Below, in pieces: positions 16,742 to 24,654 of a stretch of DNA of 64,000 nt. The DNA is from Dethiobacter sp. Its GTDB lineage: Bacteria > Bacillota > Dethiobacteria > Dethiobacterales > Dethiobacteraceae. A model generated the notes under the pieces. That model was not told the origin of the DNA. It searched no databases and was given only the letters and a program-made list of their open reading frames with translations. The DNA is taken from the NCBI GenBank assembly GCA_020725465.1, contig DYEY01000035.1:1-64000 (forward strand). Reading direction: 5' to 3'. The position numbers and the translations under genes are program-made. Within the stretch, counting starts at the first letter, position 1. The number at the start of each line of letters is the position of its first letter.

Positions 16742-17565
16742 ACCCTCTGGCAACCGGTACAGTAATAAACGCTGCCACCCATGTATGCTTCTTTTTTTAT
16801 AGTCTTTCCGCACGCGGGGCAGTGCCCGCCCACCGTTTTTTTGCTTAGTATGGTACTGTATCCTCCAGGGCAACCGTACAGGTCTTTCTCGGTATCCCTG
16901 CCGCCGCAGGCGGCCATTTCGGCCGTCACCGACTTTACCGACTTAAACAGCGACTCCAGCTCTGCGCCGGAAAGGGACCCGATTTTTTGCCTGGGATGGA
17001 TTCGGGCGGTCCAAAGGATATCCTGCAGAATACCGTTTCCCAGTCCGGGTATACGTTGTTCGGTGGCTAAAAAAGCTTTGGCGGACAGTGACGACGCCTT
17101 TTCGCCTGCCAGCAGGGCTTCAAAGTAGCCGTAATCGAACTGATACCCCAGCGGCGATGGTTTTTCCCTGGCCACACTGTAATAGGGGTTGTTAAATTCA
17201 CCCTCAAGAAAGGCCCACAAGCCGCCATACATCTGCACCGACCCTACCAGAGAGGAAGAATCGTCGAACCGGAGGAGTAGCTGGTGCTTAGCAGGCGGTT
17301 GCGCCTTTGCCGGCAGGTAACGTATATTCACCCCGTCGCCAAAAACAATCCTTACCTGCCCGGCTGTTACCTCCACCAAGCCTCCGTAAGATGCGGCTGT
17401 TTCTATCTCCCTGCCGTTCAGTAAATCCGGGTAGCCGTCAGGGTCACCATGAAACCAGGCAAATTTATGGGGTGACCTGTTGGCATCCACGCTGACAATC
17501 TTTTTCCCCCGGAGTTCGCTTTTGATTTGCTCAGCAATAACTACCGCTTCGGGCAGTTCAAGCAT
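16738..17565 (-). CDS. Fpg/Nei-family DNA glycosylase-like protein with Leu2
   Basis: A 275-residue member of the formamidopyrimidine-glycosylase/endonuclease VIII family. It keeps the N-terminal Glu and helix (LELPEAVVIAEQI), the helix-two-turn-helix around QRIPGLGNGILQDILWTARIHP, and a C-terminal zinc finger CPACGK...YYCTGCQR. The usual start is MPELPE, where Pro2 is the catalytic nucleophile after Met removal; here position 2 is Leu (MLELPE). The protein may therefore be a binding or altered-chemistry paralogue, a variant I recall in other Clostridia. ATG at 17565 follows AGGAGTGATACC. Its stop overlaps the start of the interrupted membrane gene. Confidence 0.82.
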   Translation of the reverse strand: MLELPEAVVIAEQIKSELRGKKIVSVDANRSPHKFAWFHGDPDGYPDLLNGREIETAASYGGLVEVTAGQVRIVFGDGVNIRYLPAKAQPPAKHQLLLRFDDSSSLVGSVQMYGGLWAFLEGEFNNPYYSVAREKPSPLGYQFDYGYFEALLAGEKASSLSAKAFLATEQRIPGLGNGILQDILWTARIHPRQKIGSLSGAELESLFKSVKSVTAEMAACGGRDTEKDLYGCPGGYSTILSKKTVGGHCPACGKTIKKEAYMGGSVYYCTGCQRV

Positions 17566-17671
17566 GGTATCACTCCTTACTGTCTGAATGTATCCAAGGG
17601 TTTGGTGTGAGATTCTCATCACCGTACTCGTCGTGGGGGAACTGGACCAGGACGATAGGCTTTACATTGGA

Positions 17672-17709
17672 CAAACCAAAACACAGCCCCCTTGTTCAGG
17701 AAGCTGTGC
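17672..17709 (-). terminator. Terminator after gerW (minus strand)
   Basis: On the minus strand CACAGC (17708-17703) pairs with GCTGTG (17687-17682) and is followed by TTTTGGTTT. It ends the sigma/anti-sigma/DUF2953/GerW run. Confidence 0.65.
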
Positions 17710-17723
17710 GGTCCTGTTTCAGA

Positions 17724-18086
17724 TTACTCTGCTTTGTCACCGGACTTGCAGCAATCAAGCCTTGTTACCAGTTCCGGCACCATTTCCAGGATCTTTTCCA
17801 GCGAGCCCTGGTTCCTGAGCGGCAGCACGCTGACCTCGTCGTTCTTTATCACCAGGATGGCATTGGGGGCAATGCGGGCACCCACGCCGCCGCCACCGCC
17901 ATTACCGTCGTTGCCTTTGTTGTCTTTGCCGCCGCCCAGCCCGCCGCCCAGCCCGAAGGATACGGTAACGATGGGCACCAGGGTTACCGCCCCTACGGTG
18001 AAGGGGTTGCCGATTACCGTTTCCGTCTTCAGGAAATTATCCAGCTTGTTGAACATGTTCTCCATAATCTTTTCAGTGCTTTCCAT
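17724..18086 (-). CDS. ytfJ: GerW/YtfJ family sporulation protein
   Basis: A 120-residue protein matching the GerW (YtfJ) family: an amphipathic start ENMFNKLDNFLKTETVIGNPF, the conserved TLVPIVTVSFGLGGGLGGG strand, a glycine-rich spacer, and the C-terminal GARIAPNAILVIKNDEVSVLPL block. In Bacillus the family is needed for normal spore germination. GGAGGT precedes the ATG at 18086. It follows the DUF2953 gene by 50 bases, a pairing common in spore formers. Confidence 0.9.
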   Translation of the reverse strand: MESTEKIMENMFNKLDNFLKTETVIGNPFTVGAVTLVPIVTVSFGLGGGLGGGKDNKGNDGNGGGGGVGARIAPNAILVIKNDEVSVLPLRNQGSLEKILEMVPELVTRLDCCKSGDKAE

Positions 18087-18136
18087 TTCTTTTTACCTCC
18101 TGGGTGTTCTTATTTTTTATACACAGGCCAAAGCTT

Positions 18137-18778
18137 TCAGGTTGCAGCTGCGGCCGCTTTTTTTTGCCTGCGCAGTTCCTGGAGTATCCACAGGGTGGGG
18201 CGGGAGAGGAGAAACACCAGCACCCGCCAGAGCACAGTGCCCGGGATTACACGACCCGCAATTTCGCCATCCGCTTCGGCCGTCTCCTCTTCCCAGACCG
18301 TTTCCCAGTGCAGCCCAAACTCCGGGAATACTGATTTCAGGCTGTAGAATGCCGCCATTGCCATGCCGTTTAGATCGGGCTCGACAAAACCCACCCTGGC
18401 GTTAACCCGAAAAATCCTGGGCTTTGTCATTACCAGAAGATCTATAATAAAACGGGCGAAGTGTTTAACGGTCTCTTTTTTCAGCAGAAACCAGGGAAAT
18501 CCCGGTCCTTTTTTCTTTTTCTCCTGCGCAGGCTTTTCTTTTTCCTGTTCTTCTTTGTGGCCCGGATTGATCCGGACAGGTATCCCCAGCAGCCGCAACC
18601 AAAAAGTGGTGATGCTTTCTTTCCGCTCTGCCACAAAAGCCAGCAGGGCAGAGCCGCCAAGAGCCCGGTACTTAATATCTTTACCCAAGACAAAGTGAAA
18701 ACTGTAAGAGAGAGGGAGAAGAAGGAGCAAAGCCAAAAGCAGGAGTAAAAAGCCCAAGATAAACAGGAGCACTGTCAT
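18137..18778 (-). CDS. DUF2953 domain protein
   Basis: A 213-residue protein with a single strong N-terminal membrane helix (LLFILGFLLLLLALLLLLPL), a beta-rich part, a highly charged linker (KEEQEKEKPAQEKKKK) around residues 75-90, and a C-terminal amphipathic region with VNARVGFVEPDLNGMAMAAF, typical of DUF2953 proteins that are encoded beside ytfJ in spore formers. It is probably anchored in the cytoplasmic or forespore membrane. Function is not established. Spacing of 11 bases from the anti-sigma gene suggests one operon. Confidence 0.8.
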   Translation of the reverse strand: MTVLLFILGFLLLLLALLLLLPLSYSFHFVLGKDIKYRALGGSALLAFVAERKESITTFWLRLLGIPVRINPGHKEEQEKEKPAQEKKKKGPGFPWFLLKKETVKHFARFIIDLLVMTKPRIFRVNARVGFVEPDLNGMAMAAFYSLKSVFPEFGLHWETVWEEETAEADGEIAGRVIPGTVLWRVLVFLLSRPTLWILQELRRQKKAAAAAT

Positions 18779-18789
18779 AACACAACCCC

Positions 18790-19209
18790 CTAAAACCCGA
18801 TAGCCCGCCGCAGCAGGGACCGCAGTACGGACTGCTTTTTTGTCGGTTTTCTTCTTTTACGCTTACTTTTGAGCAGTATATTGCTACCAGGAAGATAACT
18901 TACAAACGCCGTGCTACCCTGCCAAATGCTGACCTGTAGGGAAAGCAGATCCGTGACGCCAAAGGAGCCCTCTTCTTCGGCGCTGACTTCTGCAAAACAG
19001 GCGTCCAGGGTGGCACGGCGCAGCGTCCCTAGTTCAGCCGGTACGTCAGTATTGGACCTGTTGCGCAATTCCCAATCCAGGGCCTTTAACCTGGTCAGTT
19101 CCCGCCGGCAGGAGCTGCAGCTTTTCAGGTGCTCGGCCAGCAGCGTTGCCGCTGGTTCTTCCGCCCCGTCATCGATATACAGTTGCAGCAGTCTTTGGTT
19201 GCAATTCAT
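18790..19209 (-). CDS. Zinc-finger (zf-HC2) anti-sigma factor-like protein
   Basis: A 139-residue protein. The N-terminal MNCNQRLLQLYIDDG followed by LAEHLKSCSSCRRELTRL is the His-x3-Cys-x2-Cys zinc-binding motif of ECF anti-sigma factors. There is one moderately hydrophobic stretch (VSIWQGSTAFVSYLPGSNILL) but no clear membrane helix, then a very basic tail (KSKRKRRKPTKKQ). GGAGGT lies before the ATG at 19209, which follows the sigma-factor stop by one base, indicating translational coupling. It should bind and restrain the sigma factor encoded upstream; the signal is unknown. Confidence 0.78.
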   Translation of the reverse strand: MNCNQRLLQLYIDDGAEEPAATLLAEHLKSCSSCRRELTRLKALDWELRNRSNTDVPAELGTLRRATLDACFAEVSAEEEGSFGVTDLLSLQVSIWQGSTAFVSYLPGSNILLKSKRKRRKPTKKQSVLRSLLRRAIGF

Positions 19210-19210
19210 C

Positions 19211-19789
19211 TCATACCTCCAGGTAGCCACAAGCTTGCAGCCGGTTTTTAAGTAAATGCCTTGCCCTGTGCACGTAGTTCTTCACCGTTCCCAGCGGTTG
19301 GTCCAGGGCTGCGGCAATCTCACTGTAGCTCAGCTTTTCCTGGTAGCGCAGTACCAGAGCCGACCGGTAGTGGGGAGGCAGCTGCCCTATTGCTTCCTCC
19401 AGCAGTTCCCGGTAATCTGCCAAAAGGGCCGTTTCCTCCGTATTGTCGGGAGAAGGCAGGCAGTCCGCCATGTCCAGTTCTTCCCCGTCCCCCGCCCGCA
19501 CTATGGTGGGAACTTCCATTAACCGTTTTTTGTGACGCAGTATATTTAAGGATATGTTAACGGCGATTCTCCTCAGCCAGGGCAAAAGCGGCCGTCCCGG
19601 TTCAAACCCACCGATACTTTTATAGAGTCTGATATACACTTCCTGCATGGCATCCAAGGCTTCCTCCCGGTTGTGGGTAACGCCAAAACAAATACGGAAG
19701 AGATGCCCCTCGTATTTGCCAAGTAAAGAATCAAAGGCGGCCCTGTCGTTCTGCTGGCAGCGCCGGACCAGGTTTGTATCTATATCCAC
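19211..19789 (-). CDS. ECF-type RNA polymerase sigma factor
   Basis: About 192 residues. Region 2 reads RRCQQNDRAAFDSLLGKYEGHLFRI ... EALDAMQEVYIRLYKSI and LPWLRRIAVNISLN; region 4 reads LPPHYRSALVLRYQEKLSYSEIAAALDQPLGTVKNYVHRAR with the helix-turn-helix. GTG at 19789 (AAAGGG eight bases upstream) gives the usual start just before LVRRCQQ; a TTG at 19813 is also open. It directs RNA polymerase to a specific promoter set. The coupled zinc-finger protein downstream is its likely antagonist, and the DUF2953/gerW genes may lie in its operon. Confidence 0.88.
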   Translation of the reverse strand: MDIDTNLVRRCQQNDRAAFDSLLGKYEGHLFRICFGVTHNREEALDAMQEVYIRLYKSIGGFEPGRPLLPWLRRIAVNISLNILRHKKRLMEVPTIVRAGDGEELDMADCLPSPDNTEETALLADYRELLEEAIGQLPPHYRSALVLRYQEKLSYSEIAAALDQPLGTVKNYVHRARHLLKNRLQACGYLEV

Positions 19790-19883
19790 ACAACCAACCC
19801 TTTCGCCCTTCAATACTGATACAACCAGAGGCCGTTAAAAGTTGCAGGTCAAAGAACTTTTTAACCGCTGTCAGCCGGTTTTT

Positions 19884-21104
19884 TTAATCACCAAGCAGGG
19901 CAGCCAGGGCGGATGCTTCCTCCTGCCAGCCGCGCACCACCGCCAGGTTTTTCTCCAGTTCAACGGGGTCCCTGATGTAACCCCGGGTCAGTTGCTCTAT
20001 GTTGAGGTAGAACTTCACTAGCTTATCCAGCGGCAGGCGCAGCGCTGCTATGGCGCCGCCGTCGCCGCCCTCCTGCAGTACCTGCTCCAGCTTGTCCAGA
20101 AGCTCCAGCCACTGCTCCACCGGCAGGCCTGCCATCTTCTTGAAGTGGCGGAACATATACTGGCGCTCAAAAAGCGGGCGCTGCTTCCAGCCCTTGGCTT
20201 GCTCCCGGATGATATTCTGCACCCGCCGGCACATTTCCAGGGCTTTTTGTGTCTCCGTAACCGGAGATTTCCCCGGAGAGGGACCGGACTCCCCTTCCGG
20301 TACGATGCCGGCCGCGGCCAGGGCGGTGCGCGAGTCGATTTCCAGGCCGCGAAACTGCGACGCCAACGCAGCGGCGACGGCAAACCCGGCCCCCGCGGCC
20401 TCGGCGGAGATGATATGGTCTTTGCTCATGTCAAAGAACTCTTCCACTGTCTTGCCGTAAAGGGGAGCCAGCTTTTCGATACCGGCCAGGGCGCCGGGAG
20501 TGCGCACCAACCCGGGGCCGATGGTAAAAGCGATGACTCCTGTACCCTCCAACTCCGCCTCCAGGGTGCGGGCCAGGTGAACCTGGGCCGCCTTGTAACA
20601 CTCGTAGGCCCCCATGTAAGCCTCACCAACCGAGGAGACACAGACGATGACGCCGTAATTACGCTCCAGCATCCCGGGTAAAAAAGCCCGGCAGAGCAGG
20701 ACCGGACCCCTCAGGTTGACCCGGTAGCTGGCATCCCAATCCTCAATGGTGCAGTCGTTGACCGCACCCAGGGGAGTAACGGTGGCATTGTTGATAATGA
20801 TATCGACCCGGCCGTACTCAGACAAAACCTTCTCCGCCAGCCCGCTCACACTTTTTTCATCGCCGATGTCACAGTACACAAACAGGGCGGACCCCTCACC
20901 CATTTCTTTGTTGATGTCATAAGCGGCTCCGGCTCCGGTCTTTTCGTCAATCTCCGCCGCCACCACCCGCGCTCCCAACCAGGCCAGGGCCCGGGCCGTC
21001 TCAAAGCCGATGCCGCGCCCCGCTCCTGTGACCAGGGCCACCTGCCCGGCCAGGGTTTCCCTGCCCAGGCTGCCAAGACTGATAAGCCGTTCCTTCTCTG
21101 TCAC
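19884..21104 (-). CDS. SDR-family dehydrogenase with C-terminal helical extension
   Basis: About 406 residues. The first 260 form a classical short-chain dehydrogenase: VALVTGAGRGIGFETARAL (cofactor TGxxxGxG), IINNATV, VSSVGEAYMGAYECYKAA with the catalytic Ser, Tyr and Lys (Y-x3-K), and IGPGLVRTPG. The remaining 140 residues are helical and unlike a normal SDR end, with QKALEMCRRVQNIIREQ, MFRHFKKMAGLPVEQWLELLDKLEQV and a QLTRGYIRDPVELEKNLAVV segment. Substrate is unknown. GTG at 21104 has AGGGGG at good spacing; a GTG at 21110 is too close to it. It is divergent from the lipoprotein gene across a 390-base structured gap. Confidence 0.8.
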   Translation of the reverse strand: MTEKERLISLGSLGRETLAGQVALVTGAGRGIGFETARALAWLGARVVAAEIDEKTGAGAAYDINKEMGEGSALFVYCDIGDEKSVSGLAEKVLSEYGRVDIIINNATVTPLGAVNDCTIEDWDASYRVNLRGPVLLCRAFLPGMLERNYGVIVCVSSVGEAYMGAYECYKAAQVHLARTLEAELEGTGVIAFTIGPGLVRTPGALAGIEKLAPLYGKTVEEFFDMSKDHIISAEAAGAGFAVAAALASQFRGLEIDSRTALAAAGIVPEGESGPSPGKSPVTETQKALEMCRRVQNIIREQAKGWKQRPLFERQYMFRHFKKMAGLPVEQWLELLDKLEQVLQEGGDGGAIAALRLPLDKLVKFYLNIEQLTRGYIRDPVELEKNLAVVRGWQEEASALAALLGD

Positions 21105-21122
21105 AAGCACAACCCCCTGTTG

Positions 21123-21512
21123 TTAATAATCGTCAAGTGCTCTATGTATTTTTTACTGTGCCGCCGGTTTATTTGACATCAACAACAGTCTATCTGAAAA
21201 ATGCCCTCCTGAACAGAAAAAACAAGTTAAACTCATGTAAAACCGGTTTAAGCTCCAGATTTTATAACAGGGCTGCTGAACCCGCCGGCGGGCCGGAGCG
21301 GCAGCCTTTAATCCGGGCAGGCAAAAGGGGTGGAAGGATAGTCTTTCCGCCCCTTGTTCAGGTCAGTCTCCAGACTCTGCCATTGCTAATAAAACAGATA
21401 GTCAACCGGGGTAACAGTTCCTGTCACAAGTTTAAAAAGTCAAATGTTAAAGCAAAATAATATTGCTGATAAATAAAAAAAAGAGCAGTATAATGGCGTT
21501 GGAGGGATAAAT
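21123..21512. other. Intergenic region with strong hairpins
   Basis: No gene seen. It holds GGCTGC..GCAGCC (about 21272-21306) enclosing the palindrome CCCGCCGGCGGG, and a longer hairpin at 21325-21354 (AAGGGGTGGAA pairing with TTTCCGCCCCTT). On the minus strand the second hairpin is followed by TTTT and resembles a terminator or leader element ahead of the SDR gene. I do not recognise a riboswitch class. Confidence 0.45.
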
Positions 21513-22565
21513 GTGAAAAAATACCTGTTTACATTTATAATTTTGACAGCACTGATGCTTGTCCTCGCTGCCTGCTTGCAAAGCCCCATCACCTCCCCTG
21601 AAAAGCCCGCTGACGACCCACCTGAAACTAATGTGCCCGAAACCAAAGCTATTGCGCTCGGTAACACGTCGGGCAATACAGTAAACGGCGGACTGATGTG
21701 CGGCGCCGGCGGATGGGTTTACTTCCGCAGCGAAGCCGACCAGTGGCGCCTGTACAAAGCCCGCCCCGATGGCAGTGAAAAACAGAAGCTCTCGGACGAT
21801 ATGGCTTCCTACCTAAATGTAACAGAGGGGTGGATCTACTACTCCAACTTCTCCGACGGCCACAAACTCTATAAGATGAAAACAGACGGCACCGCCCGGA
21901 CGAAGCTGACCGACTGCCAGACCAGGGATGTCAACGTGATAGACGACCGCATCTATTATATCAACTGGGACAACACTGACGAGAAGCATGTCAACGTCCT
22001 TTATGCCATTGACACCGGCGGCAAAAACAACACCCTCATTGCAGACGGCCCCTGCTCCTCCCTTATAACAGACGGTGAGTTCCTGTACGTGACCCGCTCC
22101 ACCGGCGGGGGAGATTTCTCCGTCTTCAAAATGAATCTGGACGGCAGCGACCCGGTAAAGTTAAACAGCGGCCACTACAGCCATTTTCCCAACGTCCTGG
22201 GGGATTACATCTTTTACTGGAGCGTGAGTGAAAACCGGCTCCGCCGCATGCAAAAAGACGGTTCCGAAAACGTCAGAATCGGTAATGTGCCGGTGGACTA
22301 CGTCAACGCCTGGGACAACCACGTTTACTTCTCCAACGCCGCCGACCGCTACAATGTTTACCTTATTGACACCTGTGGCACCACCATGGAAAAACTGACG
22401 GACCTCCCCCCGGATAAGCCGGAACTGCCCGGTTTCAGCCCGAATAACATCTACGTTATTGACGGCTACGTTTACTACCGTGCCTTCCACAGTGAGGAGA
22501 CCGGGGATGCCCTTTTCGTAGTGAAGCCTGGCGCCAATCTCCAGGAAGTATGGGACGGGAAATAG
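21513..22565 (+). CDS. Lipoprotein with DUF5050-type beta-propeller repeats
   Basis: A 350-residue exported protein. The signal KKYLFTFIILTALMLVLAAC ends in the lipobox LAAC, so it should be lipid-anchored outside the membrane. The mature part starts with a Pro-rich linker, then repeated units of about 45 residues containing GGWVYFRS, GWIYYSNF, DRIYYINW, GEFLYVTR, DYIFYWSV, NHVYFSNA and GYVYYRAF, each followed by a DG(S/T) turn: the DUF5050 propeller pattern. GTG at 21513 has GGAGGG six bases upstream. The binding partner is unknown. Confidence 0.82.
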   Translation: MKKYLFTFIILTALMLVLAACLQSPITSPEKPADDPPETNVPETKAIALGNTSGNTVNGGLMCGAGGWVYFRSEADQWRLYKARPDGSEKQKLSDDMASYLNVTEGWIYYSNFSDGHKLYKMKTDGTARTKLTDCQTRDVNVIDDRIYYINWDNTDEKHVNVLYAIDTGGKNNTLIADGPCSSLITDGEFLYVTRSTGGGDFSVFKMNLDGSDPVKLNSGHYSHFPNVLGDYIFYWSVSENRLRRMQKDGSENVRIGNVPVDYVNAWDNHVYFSNAADRYNVYLIDTCGTTMEKLTDLPPDKPELPGFSPNNIYVIDGYVYYRAFHSEETGDALFVVKPGANLQEVWDGK

Positions 22566-22822
22566 TCATTTACCCCGATACAGTGACAAACCGCTTCCCG
22601 TCCTGCCGGCAGAGCAGATATCTTTTACCAGCTGGCGCGCTCCGGCCATGCATAGCGGCGCGCCCTTCCCGGCTGCACCCACTGCCCGTTCATATGTCAT
22701 TTTCTTTGGTTCATGTCACCACTGGTGTAACAAAAAAAGAGCCAAAGAGCAGACGCACTCTAAGCCGGTTTTTGGTATACATTTCCTGCAGCATGGGATA
22801 TAATACAGTTGAGGTGGGCATC

Positions 22823-23167
22823 TTGAAGAAGATCCTGGAAATGCGCAGGGAGAAGAATATCGGGCTTCTCCGCAGCGAACTGGAGCGAATTCTGACCGAG
22901 CTAAGAGAACTGGGAGCCAAAAAAATTGTTCACTTTGGATCTACGGTACGTGGTGAAGCCGGGTTGAACAGTGATCTTGATTTAGTTGTGGTGATGGAGA
23001 GTGAAGATGACTTTCCGGCCAGAGTTGCCGGGTTATATAAAAAAATCAAGCCGCGAATAGCTGTTGACTTCCTGGTTTATACTCCCGGTGAGTTTGAGAA
23101 TATGAAAGAAAAAAGCATATTTTTGAGAAATATTTTGCGGGAGGGGAAGACTCTTTATGAAACGTAA
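22823..23167 (+). CDS. MNT-type nucleotidyltransferase antitoxin
   Basis: A 114-residue minimal nucleotidyltransferase. KKIVHFGSTVRGEAGLNSDLDLVVV carries the G-S-x9-D-x-D signature, followed by KPRIAVDFLVYT supplying the third carboxylate region. In MNT-HEPN modules this protein adenylylates and silences the HEPN ribonuclease partner. TTG at 22823 is preferred because GAGGTGG lies about seven bases upstream; the open frame extends further up (to 22550) without a ribosome site and into non-coding-like sequence. It overlaps the HEPN gene by 11 bases. A broken copy of its active-site region lies at 34993-35085. Confidence 0.8.
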   Translation: MKKILEMRREKNIGLLRSELERILTELRELGAKKIVHFGSTVRGEAGLNSDLDLVVVMESEDDFPARVAGLYKKIKPRIAVDFLVYTPGEFENMKEKSIFLRNILREGKTLYET

Positions 23168-23561
23168 CGCCAAAGAGGAGGGACTGCGCTGGCTGGAACA
23201 GGCAAAGGCGGACTTGCGCGGTGCACAGGTTTTGTTGGATAACCAGGTATACCATCTGGCATGCTTTATCGCTCAGCAGACGGCAGAGAAGGCGATCAAA
23301 GCTTTTCTTTATGCCCAGGGTGAAGAGATGGTTACCGGGCATTCGGTGACGGCCCTGACTACCTGGGCGGAGCAATTTGACTCCGATTTTGCCGCTCTCA
23401 GGGAAGACATCGCCGTTTTGGACGGCTATTATATTCCCACCCGTTATCCCAATGGAATTCCTGACAGTATTCCTGCCAAGGTATACACAAAAAAGCCGGC
23501 ACAAGAGGCGGTTCAACTGGCAGGCAGTGCCATACAATTTGTCAGCCAGCGCCTTGAATGA
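23157..23561 (+). CDS. HEPN-domain protein (toxin partner)
   Basis: A 134-residue all-helical HEPN protein: RWLEQAKADLRGAQVLL and YHLACFIAQQTAEKAIKAFLY are the two hallmark helices, then GHSVTALTTWAE and YYIPTRYPNGIP with the basic loop found in this subfamily. HEPN proteins of this kind are typically RNases held inactive by the nucleotidyltransferase encoded just upstream. Overlap with that gene indicates coupling. The canonical R-x4-6-H motif is not obvious, so activity is unsure. Confidence 0.8.
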   Translation: MKRNAKEEGLRWLEQAKADLRGAQVLLDNQVYHLACFIAQQTAEKAIKAFLYAQGEEMVTGHSVTALTTWAEQFDSDFAALREDIAVLDGYYIPTRYPNGIPDSIPAKVYTKKPAQEAVQLAGSAIQFVSQRLE

Positions 23562-23701
23562 CTTATCTGATAAGACCGGGTAATACAGAATAAGGTTAGA
23601 TTTTTTTTTGCAGTTTTGTAAAATGGGTGGGAGCAAGGCTGCTGTTCCCCCGAAAGACTTTGTCAGTCGTCTCTGGTGGTCTGATTAATATAATATAAAA
23701 A

Positions 23702-23725
23702 GCGCCATGATGGCGCCTTTTATAT
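23702..23725. terminator. Hairpin between convergent genes
   Basis: GCGCCA and TGGCGC flank a 3-base loop, with A-rich sequence before and CTTTTAT after. It could terminate transcription from both sides. Confidence 0.55.
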
Positions 23726-23744
23726 ATCGTCTTTTTCTCGCCAG

Positions 23745-23936
23745 TCAGATATAAACTCCCCGGGACTGAGCGCGAAGACGTCGGGCGTTCCTCAGGTACT
23801 CCTCCAGACTGTTTTCGTCTATATCAGAGAGCAGGGCAATAGGTTTGCCGTTAGAAATAACGTCTCCTTCTTCCCGCAGCAGCCCCCAGATTTCTGATGA
23901 GCGCTGTCTCAGGTGGCGAACAGAGACGAACTTCAA
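23745..23936 (-). CDS. Phd/YefM-like antitoxin
   Basis: A 63-residue protein starting MKFVSVRHLRQRSSEIWGLL and continuing with EEGDVISNGKPIALL, the beta-alpha DNA-binding fold of prevent-host-death antitoxins, then a charged helix LEEYLRNARRLRAQSR that would bind a toxin. TTG at 23936 follows GGAGG eight bases upstream, and the Phd family starts at this point, so the longer upstream frame is rejected. No cognate RelE or Doc toxin is adjacent; it sits downstream of the broken mazF, so it may be an orphan. Confidence 0.72.
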   Translation of the reverse strand: MKFVSVRHLRQRSSEIWGLLREEGDVISNGKPIALLSDIDENSLEEYLRNARRLRAQSRGVYI

Positions 23937-24023
23937 TATATATACCTCCAATCGTGTTACATATGTAGTACACCAATGTGCTACATATGTCAAAATGCCT
24001 TCGCCAGCAGACTTTGCCACTGG

Positions 24024-24360
24024 TTAAAGCAATGTATAAAGTTTGGCCAGAACATCATCGGTGATTATGCTGTGGGACTGTGCAAATGAATTTTGCCTGG
24101 CGGTTGGGCCAATCCAGGCTTTTAATCTGGTCTGCAAGAATAACTCCACCAACCGGTAATCCGGATGGGACGCAGACTTCAAACGGATAGTCTTTTTGCA
24201 CAGATGTAATCGGGCAGAAAAGGGCCAGCCTGACTTTTTCATTGTATGCACGGGGAGAAAGGCACAGGGCGGGACGCCGTCCTGACTGTTCATGACCGGT
24301 CTGAGGTGAAAACTGAAGCCACACTATATCGCCTCTGTTGGGGACATATTGCCTTACCAA
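24024..24360 (-). pseudogene. mazF: MazF/PemK-type toxin with C-terminal frameshift
   Basis: The frame from TTG at 24360 reads a MazF endoribonuclease: PNRGDIVWLQFSPQTGHEQSGRRPALCLSP, FCPITSV, and GGVILADQIKSLDW, then NRQAKFICTVPQHNHR and a stop at 24055. The normal family ending (ITDDVLAKLYTLL) is present in the next frame down to 24024. One extra base after the VPQ codons explains the shift. The loss replaces the last helix only, so residual activity is possible; a sequencing error is the alternative. The TTG start overlaps the mazE stop. Confidence 0.65.
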
Positions 24361-24596
24361 ATTTCTTTACCCACGCTCTTGCCGTAGGAGTATTCCTGAT
24401 GAATGTTGTCCTCTTTTACGCGGGAAAGTAAATCATTGAGTTTATACTTTTCTTCACTGGCAGGCTCAATAATCAGTTTGCCCTCCTGTAATGACAGAGT
24501 GACCAGTGAATTTTGTTTTATGTTCAATTCTGTAATGAATGGCTTAGGAATCCGCAGTGCCAGGCTGTTACCCCATTTCTGTATTTTGATGATCAT
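24354..24596 (-). CDS. mazE: MazE-like antitoxin (AbrB fold)
   Basis: An 80-residue protein whose first half, KIQKWGNSLALRIPKPFI followed by SLVTLSLQEGKLIIEP, is the swapped-hairpin AbrB/MazE DNA-binding domain. The acidic C-terminal part (LLSRVKEDNIHQEY) would wrap the toxin. It overlaps the toxin start by 7 bases, a typical coupled mazEF layout. It would repress its own operon and neutralise MazF. Confidence 0.85.
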   Translation of the reverse strand: MIIKIQKWGNSLALRIPKPFITELNIKQNSLVTLSLQEGKLIIEPASEEKYKLNDLLSRVKEDNIHQEYSYGKSVGKEIW

Positions 24597-24654
24597 GTTT
24601 TAACCTCCCTGCTTTGTATCTACAATGAGTATACGGCAATTTTTATCAGCTGAC

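Noticed and set aside
17607-18405. Plus-strand frames opposite gerW and DUF2953
   Set aside because: They are mirror images of the recognised minus-strand genes.
22550-22822. Upstream extension of the MNT gene
   Set aside because: No ribosome site, and the translation looks non-coding; TTG at 22823 has GAGGTGG and matches family length.
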